Below the pieces are notes generated by a model. That model was not told where the DNA came from. It made no database searches and saw only the letters and a list, made by a program, of their open reading frames with translations. Made by a program: the position numbers and the translations under genes. A stretch of 64,000 bases of DNA from Locusta migratoria. Lineage: Eukaryota > Arthropoda > Insecta > Orthoptera > Acrididae. Position 1 is the stretch's first letter. Every line of letters begins with the position of its first letter. Shown here in pieces: positions 9,885-19,892 of the stretch. The DNA is taken from NCBI GenBank assembly GCA_026315105.1, contig CM048750.1, positions 401,856,502 through 401,920,501 of the forward strand. Direction: 5' to 3'.

Positions 9885-11241
9885 TCCTTGTAACCATTGA
9901 TGCCACCTCCTTATACACAAATATCCCACATGCCCAGGGCCTCGCTGCGATGGAGTATTTCCTTTCACGCCGACCACCCACTTCCCTACCTAAAACCTCT
10001 TTCCTTAATACTCTAGCCAGCTTCATCTTAACCCACAACTTCTTCACCTTTGAGGGCCGGACATACCAACAACTAAAGGGAACAGCCATGGGAACCAGGA
10101 TGGCCCCCTCGTATGCAAACTTATTTATGGGACGCTTAGAGGAAGCCTTCCTGGAAACCCAAGCCTGTTAACCCAAAGTTTGGTACAGATTCATTGACGA
10201 CAACTTCATGATCTGGACCAACAGTGAAGAAGAACTCCAGAATTTCCTCTCCATCCTCAACTCCTTTGGTCCCATCAAATTCACCTGGTCCTACTCCAAA
10301 TCCCATGCCACTTTCCTTGATGTCGACCTCTATCTGTCCAACGGCCAACTTCACACATCCGTCCACATCAAACCTACCAACAAACAACAGTACCTCCATT
10401 ATGACAGCTGCCATCCATTCCATATCAAACGTTCCCTTCCCTACAGCTTAGGTCTTCGTGGCAAAAGAGTCTGTTCCAGTCCCGAATCCCTGAACCAGTA
10501 CACCAATAACCTAATAACAGCTTTCACATCCCGCAGCTATCCTCCTGATCTGGTTCAGAAGCAAATTACCAGAGCCACTCCTCATTCCTCCAAATCCAGA
10601 ACCTTCCACCGAAGAATCCCAGAAGTGCCCCTTTTGTCACTGGATACTTTCCGGGACTGGAGCGGACTCTGAATGTGGCTCTCCAGCAGGGATACGACTT
10701 CCTTAAATCCTGCCCCGAAATGAGATCCATCCTTAATGACATCCTCCCCACTCCTCCGAGAGTGTCTTTCCGCCGCCCACCTAACCTTCGTAACCTCCTA
10801 GTCCATCCCTATGAAACCCCCAAACCACCTTCCCTACCCTCTGGCTCCTACCCATGCAACCGCCCCCGTTGTAAAACCTGCCCTATGCACCCTTCTACCA
10901 CCACTTACTCCAGTCCAGTAACCCGGAAGGTGTACACGATCAAGGGCAGAGCCACTTGCGATAGCACCCACGTGATTTACCAACTAACATGCCTGCACTG
11001 TGAAGCGTTCTATGTGGGAATGACCAGCAACAAACTGTCCATTCGCATGAACGGTCACAGGCAGACAGTGTTTGTTGGTAATGAGGATCACCCTGTGGCT
11101 AAACATGCCTTGGTGCATGGCCAGCACATCTTGGCGCAGTGTTACACCGTCCGGGTTATCTGGATACTTCCCACCGACACCAACCTTTCAGAACTCCGGA
11201 GATGGGAACTTGCCCTTCAGCTTATTCTCTCCTCCCGTTGA
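9885..11241 (+). pseudogene. Penelope-like element RT plus GIY-YIG endonuclease, 5'-truncated
   Basis: This encodes the C-terminal half of a PLE polyprotein. In order: RT motif A DATSLYTNIPHA (9899 on), motif B GTAMGTRMAPSYANLFMG (about 10,080), motif C FIDDNFMIW with both catalytic aspartates (about 10,191), FLDVDLYL, a cysteine-rich linker PCNRPRCKTC (about 10,850), and a GIY-YIG endonuclease, VIYQLTCLHCEAFYVGMTS then RMNGH (10,973-11,060). It ends SELRRWELALQLILSSR-stop. Inactivating lesions are few: one TAA at 10,169-10,171 just before motif C, and one indel near 10,630 that shifts frame. About half of the usual protein is missing upstream. This is the least decayed RT in the window. In life it would copy PLE RNA at nicked chromosomal sites. 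Confidence 0.9.
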
Positions 11242-11680
11242 CCACCTGGTCTCAATCTCCGCTAACTCAAATTCCTGCCCACTATCTTTAGCATCTTTGC
11301 CTTGGTTCTGTGGACAGAGCCTCTGCCTCAATTGGTATCTCTGTCCAACTTCTTTGCTTCTCACAAATGTCTGTCTAGGTGTGTTTGCGTTTCGATATGT
11401 CTGAGTGTGTGTGTATTTGTTTACCTTCCTTTTTTTCCCCTAAGGTAAGTCCTTCCACTCCTGGGATTGGAATGACTCCTTTTCCACTTCCTTAAAACCC
11501 ATATCCTTCCCTTTTCCTCCCCTTTTTTCCTCTTTTTCCTGAAGAAGCTGCCAGTGGTGGCGAAAGCTTGTATGTGTGTTTGTGTGTGATTTTATTTGTT
11601 TCTCTCGACGAGCCGGTCCTTTTGGTAAGTCATCTCTTCTCTATTTTTATTTTTCTTTATCCCACCGGGAAAGTTTAGGA
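11242..11680 (+). mobile_element. 3' UTR and downstream pLTR of the 9.9-kb PLE
   Basis: It follows the stop codon directly. It carries CCACCTGGTCTCAATCTCC, then the pLTR blocks CTAAGGTAAGTCCTTCCACT, CCTTAAAACCCATATCC, the hairpin motif at 11,539-11,569, the GACGAGCCGGTCC block and a terminal CCCACCGGGAAAGTT. A further reversed and forward pLTR pair follows at 11,680-11,985. Confidence 0.8.
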
Positions 11681-12081
11681 AACTTTCCTGGTGGGATAAA
11701 CAAATAGAAATCAGATGACTTGCCCAAAGGACCGGCTCATTGATAGACACAAATAAAATCACACACCTTCCTTTTTTTTCCCCTAAGGTAAGTCCTTCCA
11801 CTCCTGGGAATGGAATGACTTCTTTTCCACTTCCTTAAAACACATATCCTTCCTTTTCTCCTCCCCTTTTTTTCCTCTTATCCTGAAGAAGCGACCAACG
11901 GTTGCGAAAGCTTGTACGTGTGTTTGTGTGTGATTTTATTTGTGTCTATTGACAAGCTGGTCCTTTGGGTAAGTCATCCGTTTTCTATTAGGAAAAAATT
12001 CCTAACAGGAAAAATATATGTAAAAAAATAGATGAAGTCTACTTACCAGGCGAAGGAGGACAGGCAGTGATAGTAACAAAT

Positions 12082-12116
<35 letters not shown>

Positions 12117-12411
12117 CTAGCTTTCGCAGCCTACAGTGGCGGCGCTAGACGAAAACCGGACGTCGGCGAACTCATTTTTGCGAGGCCCCTTTCATTTTTT
12201 CAGTAAGGCAGAAAATGTTAAATAAAATGAGCTGAATTATACATCAATGATCATTATACTGAAATTTTATAAGTATAAGATACAAGTATTACTGCAATGA
12301 CAAAAATTACAATAAACAAACACAAATGAAAACAGAGGAAATTTTCGGCTTTTCGTCTCACTGAATTTTTTTAATATCACATCTTAATTAATACTGGCTG
12401 CTTTTTCGGCT

Positions 12412-12603
12412 TCAATTGATAGTACTGACAACACAAATATTCTTTCTTGCGCTTTTTAAGTAAGTCTTAATCAGTTTCAACTTTGAGAAGCTTCTCTCGA
12501 CCGAGGCTGTACTGGCTGTAACTGTCAGGATGATTCTGATTGTTATATAAACATTTGGATATACTTCTTCCAAATTGTTCTGAAGAAGTTGTTTTGCAAG
12601 TAT
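12412..12603 (-). pseudogene. hAT transposase C-terminal dimerisation domain remnant
   Basis: Open from 12,603 to a TGA at 12,412-12,414. The peptide runs NLEEVYPNVYITIRIIL, then TASTASVERSFSKLKLIK and TYLKSARKN. This is the conserved hAT C-terminal block, whose usual form is ASAERSFSKLK..K..LRS. The usual LSGLALLSIE ending is lost and a stop lies just upstream (12,604-12,606). The rest of the transposase is absent: the element is internally deleted and cannot move by itself. Confidence 0.85.
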
Positions 12604-12661
12604 TTAACTAAAAATTGCATCACTGTTGCACTTACTCGGAAATAAATCAGACAACTAAATA

Positions 12662-12838
12662 GCTACCGGCCGGGAATGGCCGAGCGCACTAAGGCGTCAT
12701 ACCACGGTGAGTGAGATCGCCTTCGTCGGGGGTCGAATCCCACCCTTGGGTACGGATGTTGTGTTCGTCCTTGGATTAAGTTAGTGTAAGGTAGATGTAA
12801 CCTAGCAGTTGAAAAGCGCCTTTAAACATCAAATATAA
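12662..12838 (+). mobile_element. tRNA-derived SINE nested in the hAT element
   Basis: The head begins CCGGCCGGGAATGGCCGAGC, an A-box-bearing tRNA-like start. A B-box-like GGTCGAATCCC follows at about 12,730, then a body with GATGTTGTGTTCGTCCTTGG, TTAGTGTAAGGTAG and an A-rich end (12,838-12,856). It resembles a SINE family I associate with grasshoppers. It lies within the hAT element, so it arrived after it. Confidence 0.7.
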
Positions 12839-12951
12839 GAAAAGGAAAAAAAAAAATGAAATTTTAACAATGTTTTGTGAGGCCCCCAGAGCCGCGAGGC
12901 CGTCAGCGGTTGCCGACGTCGCCGACGGCTAGTGCCGCCACTGGCAGCCTA

Positions 12952-13225
12952 GCTGCTTCATCAGGCAGAAGGGAAGGAGAGGGAAAAGGAAATGATGAGG
13001 GTTTTAACAGATTGGGTAAGGAGTCATTCTAATCCCGGAAACACTTATCTTGGGGGAAAAAAAGGAGGGTAAACAAATACACACCCATCCACACATTTAC
13101 ACAGACGCAAGTACACCTAGGCAGACATACTGTGGAAAGCAAAGAAGTTAACTTCTGTGTGTGTATGTGTGTGTGTGTGTGTTTATTTGTTACTATCACT
13201 GACTGTGTTCCTTCGCATGGTAAGT
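12952..13225 (-). mobile_element. Continuation of the hAT-interrupted pLTR
   Basis: After the hAT target duplication the reversed pLTR continues with GCTGCTTCATCAGGCAGAAG, CATTCTAATCCCGG and GCAGACATACTGTGG, then a forward fragment with (TG)n and GTGTTCCTTCGCATGGTAAG. It pairs with 12,035-12,133 as one interrupted repeat. Confidence 0.8.
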
Positions 13226-13819
13226 AGACTTTATATATATATATAGACAATTCATCACTGTAATTTTTCCTAGTACTTATTTTTTCCATTTTTATTGCTG
13301 AATTGTATTTTTCTGCTCACTGTATGTGTTTTTGGTTTGTTCTCAGTTGCTGTTTATTACTGTCTAATCTAAGCTTGTGTTTTCAATTTATTTTTCTGCT
13401 GGACCTGCCAGATCAAGTACTTTCTCTGTTACTTCTGAAGGAATGGGTTTCGAAATCTCACTTGTTTCCAAATTTCAATGCGCATTTACATTTTGTCTTT
13501 TCTGAGTGTATTACAAAGTGATACACATGTTCACTGAAGATTGGTTTGTGGTGCTTACTACTGATGTTGAATCTCAGATCCAATGCCTGGTAGCCCCCAA
13601 TAATTTTTCTTTAAATGTGAATTAACTATGAAATCTGACATCGTTGTAAAATCAGCAGTGGTACCAACATGAAAGCAGTAAACTTCAGCAGTTTGTCAAA
13701 AGAGTGAATGAAGGCTCGAAGTATTTCAATGTTTATTATTGATACAAGTAACAGCAAAAGGCACATAAACAACATAGATACCTTTGCTTGTATTTTGAAC
13801 GAGAGTACTCTGTGATACA

Positions 13820-13858
<39 letters not shown>

Positions 13859-14125
13859 GGCCTCACTGTCATTGCAATACCATCCACATGTAAGTCACAG
13901 AAGTGGTGTCAAATAAAAAGACCATCACCAGGCGACCAAACTGGCCAATAATATCACACACAGATATCATTTCTAAAAAATTAATATTTTTTACACATTA
14001 ACTGAGGTTTTAGAAAAGATTTCCTTTGTTGGTAGACTATCATAATTTTCTTTTTACTCTAAGATACTCTACGAACACAACTGAAAGTCTGGCATGGAAT
14101 GTAAATAATAAGAGTACAGGTAACA
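13226..14125. other. Unrecognised stretch with a (TG)n tract
   Basis: No protein family or terminal repeat was recognised. A (TG)n microsatellite occupies 13,825-13,857. Short ORFs on either strand look like chance. Confidence 0.4.
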
Positions 14126-14129
14126 TACT

Positions 14130-15075
14130 GTAAAGATCACCGAGCTGCAGACAGACACTTAGAAAAAATTCATCACATTCATAAAACTTAAATTTTTGGT
14201 CATATCCTTCATCTGAAAAAAAGCTTACATATATTCACACACAATTACTCAGATGTAACTAGTGTAGACGAGACCACAATCTTGTGTTATGGCACAACTT
14301 GCCCCTTAACAGTGAATGAGAAGAAGCAGGAGGGGAGGGAGTAGTATGCAGGGCAAAGGTGAGGATAGAACATTCCACACTACCTGGTGGAGCACGAAGG
14401 TACTGGCAGCTGGGAATGTAGATGCAGCCTGTAATGCAGCAAAGGGAGGGGTGCAGGGGGACCAAAAGAGAGAGAGGGGTGCAGTGAGGTATACCATATG
14501 TGGTGGTGCACACAATGAAAGTTTCACTCAACACAGATGTGAAACATTCTGGCAGATTAAACCAGTGAGTCAGACTGGATTTTAAACCCAGCACGCATGC
14601 ACTAAGTTTGAATTGCATTCTAGCACACAGTTTAATTTTCCAGAAAGTTTCAAAGTGTATACAGGTAAGAGAGAGAAACAAACTGGGTGAAGGTGCAGCT
14701 GCAGGGAGGGGCGGATGTCGGGCATAAATTGTAGGGATGATAGTTTGCCGTAAGTCGAGGCCGAGATTGTAGTATGTGTTGTAAGAGACAACCCACACCT
14801 GTGAAGTTTCCTACGCCAAAAACAAAATGGACGACAGAATGCAGATGAGCATAACACGGTCAATTTCACTGGCAGCTTCACAATGTGAGCATCTTGGATC
14901 CTCCCTCTTCCCTTCTCATTCACTGTTAAGATGCAAGTTGAGATGAAGTTTCTGGGTATGGTAGCTATATTGTGTTTGAGTTCTTGTGTGAATGTGTGTA
15001 TGCTCTCATTCTGATGAAGAATTAGGCTAAAAATTAAAGTAATGTGGATGTTAATCTCTTTTATATGTGCATGTA
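14130..15075. mobile_element. Fold-back pair of diverged PLE terminal repeats
   Basis: The left arm (14,170-14,330) and right arm (14,900-15,065) are inverted, diverged copies. Shared blocks are CTTAAATTTTTGG, the CTGATGA/CAGATGA hairpin motif (minus 14,188-14,214 and plus 15,011-15,037), CATTCACACA and TTAACAGTGAATGAGAAG. The 550 bp between contain no PLE protein. It is older than the palindrome at 7 kb, judged by mismatches. Confidence 0.6.
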
Positions 15076-15599
15076 TGTGGCTCAGCACATCTTCAAAGTA
15101 AGTTGCACCCTCTCCTCATATTCCTGACATTCTATGGACACTTACACATATATTCCCAGCACATGACAACTTTGATATATTACTTTGGATCTTATCAGCT
15201 TTGCAGTTTGGACAGTAAAGTTCCATCTTTATCTCAGGAGATTCAGCAGATTGCAACTTCATAGCACCTGGCAGGGACTATTCCTATTCTTTAAAACAAT
15301 GTAAATACCTTGAAGGATACAACAATATTTTGGAGAGGATAGGTTGCAACTCACCACAGAAACACACAATGAGCTGCAGAAAGACACACACAACAGCATA
15401 AACAAAAATAAAACTTTAAGCTGTTAAGCCATAGTCTGATATAGAAAATGTACATACATGCACACACACACACACTCACACTCACGCAAACCCAACCACT
15501 GTCTCCAGTTGTTGCAGCCAGGCTGAGACATAACATGGTTGACGTGAGAGCAATAAATGGTGGAGGTGAGGAAGCGGCATGGAGAGGAAAGCGGGAAGG

Positions 15600-16150
15600 G
15601 GTGCTGGTGGGGATGGCGGCTTGTTGTGTTGAGTAGGACCATATGAAGTGAATGGATGAGGTGTTGAGGTTTTGAAGGAATGTGGATAGTGTGCCCTCAC
15701 ATTCAGTCCAGATTCTGAAGACATCATCAATAAATCTGAACCAGATGAGGGGGTTTGGGATTCTGTGTAGTTTGGAAGGATTCCTCTAAATGGCCCATGA
15801 ACAGGTTAGCAGAGGAAGGTGCCATATGGGTGCCCATGGCTGTGATGCAAATTAGTTTGTAGATGATGCCTTCAAAGGAGAAGTAACTGTGGGTTTGGAG
15901 TCAGTATTGGTATTGGGATGTGGTTGAACAGTATGGTTGGCGAATTTGGGAGTGGGGCAAAAGGCAAGGCCTTTGGAAAGGACTGACACTATTGGTCTGT
16001 TTAGGTTGTGGATTGGGTGTGGTGGTGTGGAGGATTTTCTGACGGTGTGGTAAGTGTAAAAGGTCTGATAAGCACGTTTTGTCAGCTATGAGGGGGTTGT
16101 GAGGTATTGTTGGAGGATCTTGTTGAGGTAGTGGATAATGGAAGACCAAG
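15600..16150 (-). pseudogene. PLE body, internally deleted (left arm of the inverted pair)
   Basis: On the minus strand the N-terminal region (16,149-15,900: HRQKILHTTTPNPQPKQTNS, then a PFQRPCLLPHSQI piece) is joined directly to RT motif B (ITAMGTHMAPSSANLFMGH) and a broken motif C region with LVQIY and two stops, then jumps to pLTR at about 15,600. Motif A and the whole endonuclease are missing. Two internal deletions and several stops make it inactive. It is the same subfamily as the copy at 26.2-28.9 kb. Confidence 0.75.
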
Positions 16151-16194
16151 GCGGGAGGTTTTTTTTACGGTGGTGTTGTGAATGTTGCTCTAGT

Positions 16195-17980
16195 TCTTGG
16201 AGGGCATATCCAGTCTACATCCATCCCTACTGCCTCCAAATTATCCTCTATTAACTTTTCAGAATTTCCTAACCTCGAACCTGCCTTCATCATCATTCCC
16301 CAAATCCCTCAAGGTGGATACCAGTCTCACTCCCACAGAAGGAAGTGCAATCCATCACCTAAAAACCAATCCCGAACTTATGATCCTTCCTGCTCACAAA
16401 GGCGCCACCACTGTGCTTTTAGACTGCAAGAACTAGGTGGCAGATGGTCTGTGCCAACTGTCAGACTCTTCCACATACCCACCATGCCACAATGATCCCA
16501 TCCCTAAAATCCAACAGGATCTCCAGTCCTCAAATTCTTAGGCCCATCCCAAGACCTCACCCCAGAGTCCATCTCTCTCCTCAACCCTCCTAAACCCTGT
16601 AGTCCTACATTCTACATGCTCCCTAAAGCACAATCCCAACTACCCTGGGCATCCCATTGTGGTCAGGTTATGGTGCCCTCTATGAGAGAACCTCCACTCT
16701 CATAGACTAACACCTTCAACCTATTACCCAGAACCTACCCTCCTATGCATAAGACACCAACTCTTTCATCCACCGACTCTCCACTGCTCCTGTTCCTTCA
16801 CCATCAGGAACCATGCACATCATGATTGATGCCACCTCACTTTACACCAAAATTTTCAATGCTCATGGCTTTACCACTATTGAACGCTACCTTTCAGAAA
16901 GCGCTACTGACTCCAAACCCATAATTATTTCTCCTTTGAAGGCATCACCTATAAACAAATTTGCGTCACAGCCACGGGCACCCGTATGGCGCCTTTCTCT
17001 GCTAACCTGTTCATTGGCCATTCAGAGGAATCCTCCCAAACTACCCACAATCCCAAACCCCTCATCTGGTTCAGATTTACTGATGTTATCTTCAGAACAC
17101 TTCTCATCCATTCACTTCATATGGTCCTACACAACACAACAAGCCACCTTCCTTGACATTGACCTCCACCTCAAAGGTGGCCTTATCAGTACCTCCATCC
17201 ACATCAAACCTACCAACCAACAGCAATACATGAGGCCTTGACTGATTGCAGTTACCCACCAAACCTTGTCCGGAAACAGATATCACAAGCCCTCTCTGCC
17301 CAGTCACCTGCCACCTCCCCCACATCCACCATCCGGCCACAACAGAGCGTTCCCCTCATCACCTTATACCACCCAGGACTGGAGCAGTTAAACCACACTC
17401 TCCGCCAGGGTTTTGATTACTTTTCATCCTGCCCTGAAATGACAAGTACTCTACCCAAAATCTTCCCACCCCCATACAGTGGTATTCAGCCAGCCACCAA
17501 ATCTATGTAATATCCTTTTCCATCACTACTCCATCCCTGCTCCCAACCACTTACCCCATGGCTCATATCCCTGCAATAGACCTAGATGCAAAATCTGTCC
17601 TAGCCACCATTCCACTACCACCTACTTGTCCCGTCACAGGAATTTCCTATCCCATAAAACACAGGGCAACCTGTGATAGCAGGCATGTTTTGTACAAACT
17701 GAGCTGCTAACACTGTGCAGCTTTCTATGTGGGCATGACGAGCAACAAGCTGTCTGTGGAGATGAATGCCCATTGTCATACTGTGGCAAGGAGACAGCTG
17801 GACCATCCTGCTGCAGAGCATGCAGCAATGCATGATGTGGCTCACTTCAATGACTTCTATACAGTCTGTGCCATATGGATCCTCCCCACAAACACCAATT
17901 TGTCTGAATTGCACAGGAGGGAACTCTCCCTAAAATATATGCTACACCCCCACAATTTCCCAGGCCTAAACATATGCTAG
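16195..17980 (+). pseudogene. PLE body with RT and GIY-YIG remnants (right arm)
   Basis: Blocks in order: the N-terminal region, NFLTSNLPSSSFPKSLKVDT and HHLKTNPELMILPAHKG (16,250-16,410); a decayed fingers region; motif B VTATGTRMAPFSANLFIGH; a mutated motif C FTDVIF in which the second catalytic aspartate is lost; GLEQLNHTLRQGFDYF with CPEM (17,380-17,440); the cysteine linker; and the endonuclease core AAFYVGMTSNKLSV (17,720 on) to SLKYMLHPHNFPGLN-stop at 17,980. Many stops and frameshifts. It is an inactive copy that still spans most of the protein. Confidence 0.8.
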
Positions 17981-18410
17981 TTCCTGCCCCCACCACTCTC
18001 CTCTCGCCTTTCATTCCCTACCCACACTCCAGCTTTTGTATATCTTCGTTTCCGTCGCATACTCCAGTCCCTTCCTATCTCTCAGACAGCACTGACGTTT
18101 GCTCCATCCCCACCAGCATCCCTTCCCTCCCTTCCCGCTTCCCTCTCCATGCCTCCTCACCCCCACTACTGGTTGCTCTCGTCCCAACTGTGCTATCTGT
18201 TGCAGTCCAACCGCAGCAGTCGGTGATGGGGGTTGGGTTTGTGTGAGTGTGTGTGTGTGTGCATGTATGTACATTTTCTATATCAGACTATGGCTTAACA
18301 GCTGAAAGTTTTATTTTTGTTTATTCTGTTCCGTGTGTCTTTCTGTAGCTCATTGTGTGTTTTTGTGGTGAAATGCAACCTATCCTCCCCAAAATATTGT
18401 TGTATCCTTC
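17981..18410 (+). mobile_element. 3' UTR and pLTR of the right-arm PLE
   Basis: It carries the CACACTCCAGCTTTTGTATA, GACAGCACTGACGTTTGC and CATCCCTTCCCTCCCTTCCC blocks, a TG-rich tract, a degenerate hairpin motif (18,285-18,312) and the terminal GCAACCTATCCTCCCCAAAA. The same order occurs after the PLE stop at 28,878. Confidence 0.75.
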
Positions 18411-18564
18411 AAGGTATTTACATTGTTTGAAAGAATAGAAATAGTCACTGTCAGGTGCTATGAAGTTGCAATCTGCTAAAACTCCTGGGATAAAGAGGGA
18501 ACTTCACTGTCCAAACTGCAAAGCTGATAAGATCCAAATTAATATATCAAAGTTGTCATGTGCT

Positions 18565-18624
18565 CTCATCTCGGCCGTGGTATGTCTCGCAGTCTGGCCG
18601 CAACAGCAGGAGATGGTAGTTGGG

Positions 18625-18668
<44 letters not shown>

Positions 18669-18730
18669 CGTGTATGTGCATTTTCTATGTCAGTCAAAGG
18701 CTCCCCCCCCCCCTCCACCTTACAGTCCTG
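18565..18730 (+). mobile_element. pLTR fragment with (TG)n tract
   Basis: It starts exactly where the large inverted duplication stops. It has the pLTR blocks GTATGTCTCGCAGTCTGG and CAACAGCAGGAGATGGTAG, a (TG)n of about 38 bases (18,629-18,666), and GTGCATTTTCTATGTCAG, then breaks off at a C-rich run. Confidence 0.6.
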
Positions 18731-18779
18731 GGCACAATGCTCTTTTCTTTGTGGGTGGAACACTGTCCAGGAAACCTCT

Positions 18780-19740
18780 CTAACCTCTAAATCACGATGC
18801 TGTGATTTTGTGGATTGCGCATTATTTCCAAAAAGTATCTGTAAAGTCTGGCATTAATTTTGTTATAAAACATAACACAATGTCAGACTCCTAGAGAGTA
18901 AACACATACCATACAGACAGGTACATTAAACCCAGACATTTGCTTTGACAACAAACAACTGTCTAAATTTGTAATCTTCTTACCCCCTGCATCATATATG
19001 TCATTTATATACAGCTACTGTGAGTACTACAACAACAACAATGGTTCTAATACATCTGTTAAATAAGAACCAAACAGATCAGATAAACAGTGATCTTAGA
19101 AGGATAAGAAGACATACCAATTTAACCTGACAATGGCATTCACATTGAAACAGGCCTGTCGAATTAAATACTTTATTTAAAAGCAGTGTCCTTAGAATAA
19201 ATACTTTACAATGCCTCTAACTGTCGAAATATCACATCACACATGGTGATTGGTTTCGGTGACGCACAGACAAATGGCGCTGTGAGCTGCATGCTTCACT
19301 ATATCATGTTTCTGATTACTGACACTTGGGTGAAGGTATGATCACAAAAAAACTTATTGTTGAGCTCTGCATTCTGCTTTACACATGAATAGTTCTGCCT
19401 GCAGCTGCTGACAAGAATTTTGGTGGTCACTTTCAATGCTACGCTTTAGGCCTAAGTGGTCCCTGTCAGTCCATTTTTCAGGTCTAGCAGAACAAATTTT
19501 GTTTTGTGCTGTCATAATGACTGATTTTGTCCTTTCACAAAGCCATTGTTAACAGTTAATCTTAAGGTGTTATACTGAACTGGGATGATTGTGCCTTAAC
19601 TTATAAACCCAATAATGCAGACCTATATATCTTGGGTAGTTGAACACACAGTCTATTTTCTTGAAGGAAAATTTACTGTGTACCTAACACTACACTGAAA
19701 AATCCAACAGGAATATCAGTGCTATTGCAGGCTCTCTCGG
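18780..19740. other. Unrecognised stretch
   Basis: About 950 bp without a recognised transposon protein or terminal repeat. Short ORFs only. Confidence 0.4.
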
Positions 19741-19743
19741 CGT

Positions 19744-19880
19744 ATTCCAGCGATGAAATGTTCTCGGGTTATCATCCGAGTGGTGGCGTCATCTTGGCAC
19801 ATACGAAACTCATTGAAACATTGCGCCAAGACAATGCCACCACTCAGCTGATAACCCGAGAACATTTCATTGCGGGAATA
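19744..19880. repeat. Hairpin MITE-like element, 137 bp
   Basis: Two inverted arms of about 50 bases flank a 25-30-base centre: ATTCCAGCGATGAAATG, TTCTCGGGTTAT and GAGTGGTGGCGTCATCTTGG are mirrored on the right. Arm identity is high. It is G+C-richer than its surroundings. I think I have seen this hairpin family in other animal genomes, but that is recollection only. Confidence 0.7.
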
Positions 19881-19892
19881 TCAGTAATGGAG

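Larger units (their letters stand above)
12134..12943 (-). mobile_element. hAT-family DNA transposon, 810 bp, with 8-bp target duplication
   Basis: The ends are inverted repeats, CAGTGGCGGCGCTAG at the left and its complement with one mismatch at the right. They are flanked on both sides by the identical octamer GCAGCCTA (12,126-12,133 and 12,944-12,951), the 8-bp target duplication typical of hAT elements. Removing the element and one octamer restores a normal pLTR hairpin motif, so the insertion site is certain. The inside carries a transposase remnant on the minus strand and a SINE insertion. Confidence 0.93.
7054..13225. mobile_element. Nested cluster of PLE terminal repeats and bodies
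   Basis: Six kilobases made almost wholly of PLE parts. Recurring blocks include CTTACCAGGYGAAGGAGCAC, the hairpin motif ending GCGAAAGCT, CTCTCCTTCCCTTCTGCCTG, AAGGTAAGTC, and GACGAGCCGGTCCTTTTGG. They occur in both orientations as solo repeats, tandem repeats and palindromes, around one PLE body (9885-11241) and one endonuclease tail (8508-8722). The cluster was invaded by a hAT element at 12,134-12,943. This layout fits the known tendency of Penelope-type elements to insert as tandem, truncated and inverted copies. Confidence 0.85.
15160..18562. repeat. 3.4-kb inverted duplication containing two head-to-head PLEs
   Basis: The outermost 150 bp on each side (15,160-15,310 and 18,410-18,562) are inverted copies that are not PLE sequence: AGCACATGACAACTTTGAT, then GGATCTTATCAGCTTTGCAG on the left is answered in reverse on the right. 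Inside them come inverted pLTRs (15,310-15,500 and 18,240-18,410), then PLE bodies on the minus strand (left) and plus strand (right) meeting near 16,170. Similarity stops abruptly at 15,160 and 18,562. Confidence 0.8.

Noticed and set aside
7255..11913. Calling every pLTR hairpin an active canonical hammerhead
   Set aside because: Helix I beside these copies is 0 to 3 bp, and an extra base precedes helix II. Only the core and helix II are supported, so I report them as hammerhead-like.
7054..13225. Regularly repeated blocks that might suggest a CRISPR-like array
   Set aside because: Blocks are PLE terminal repeats of several hundred bases in both orientations in a eukaryotic genome, with no uniform repeat-spacer pattern.
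15901..17914. Separate genes on both strands across 15.6-18.3 kb
   Set aside because: All are frames, sense or antisense, of two decayed PLE copies.
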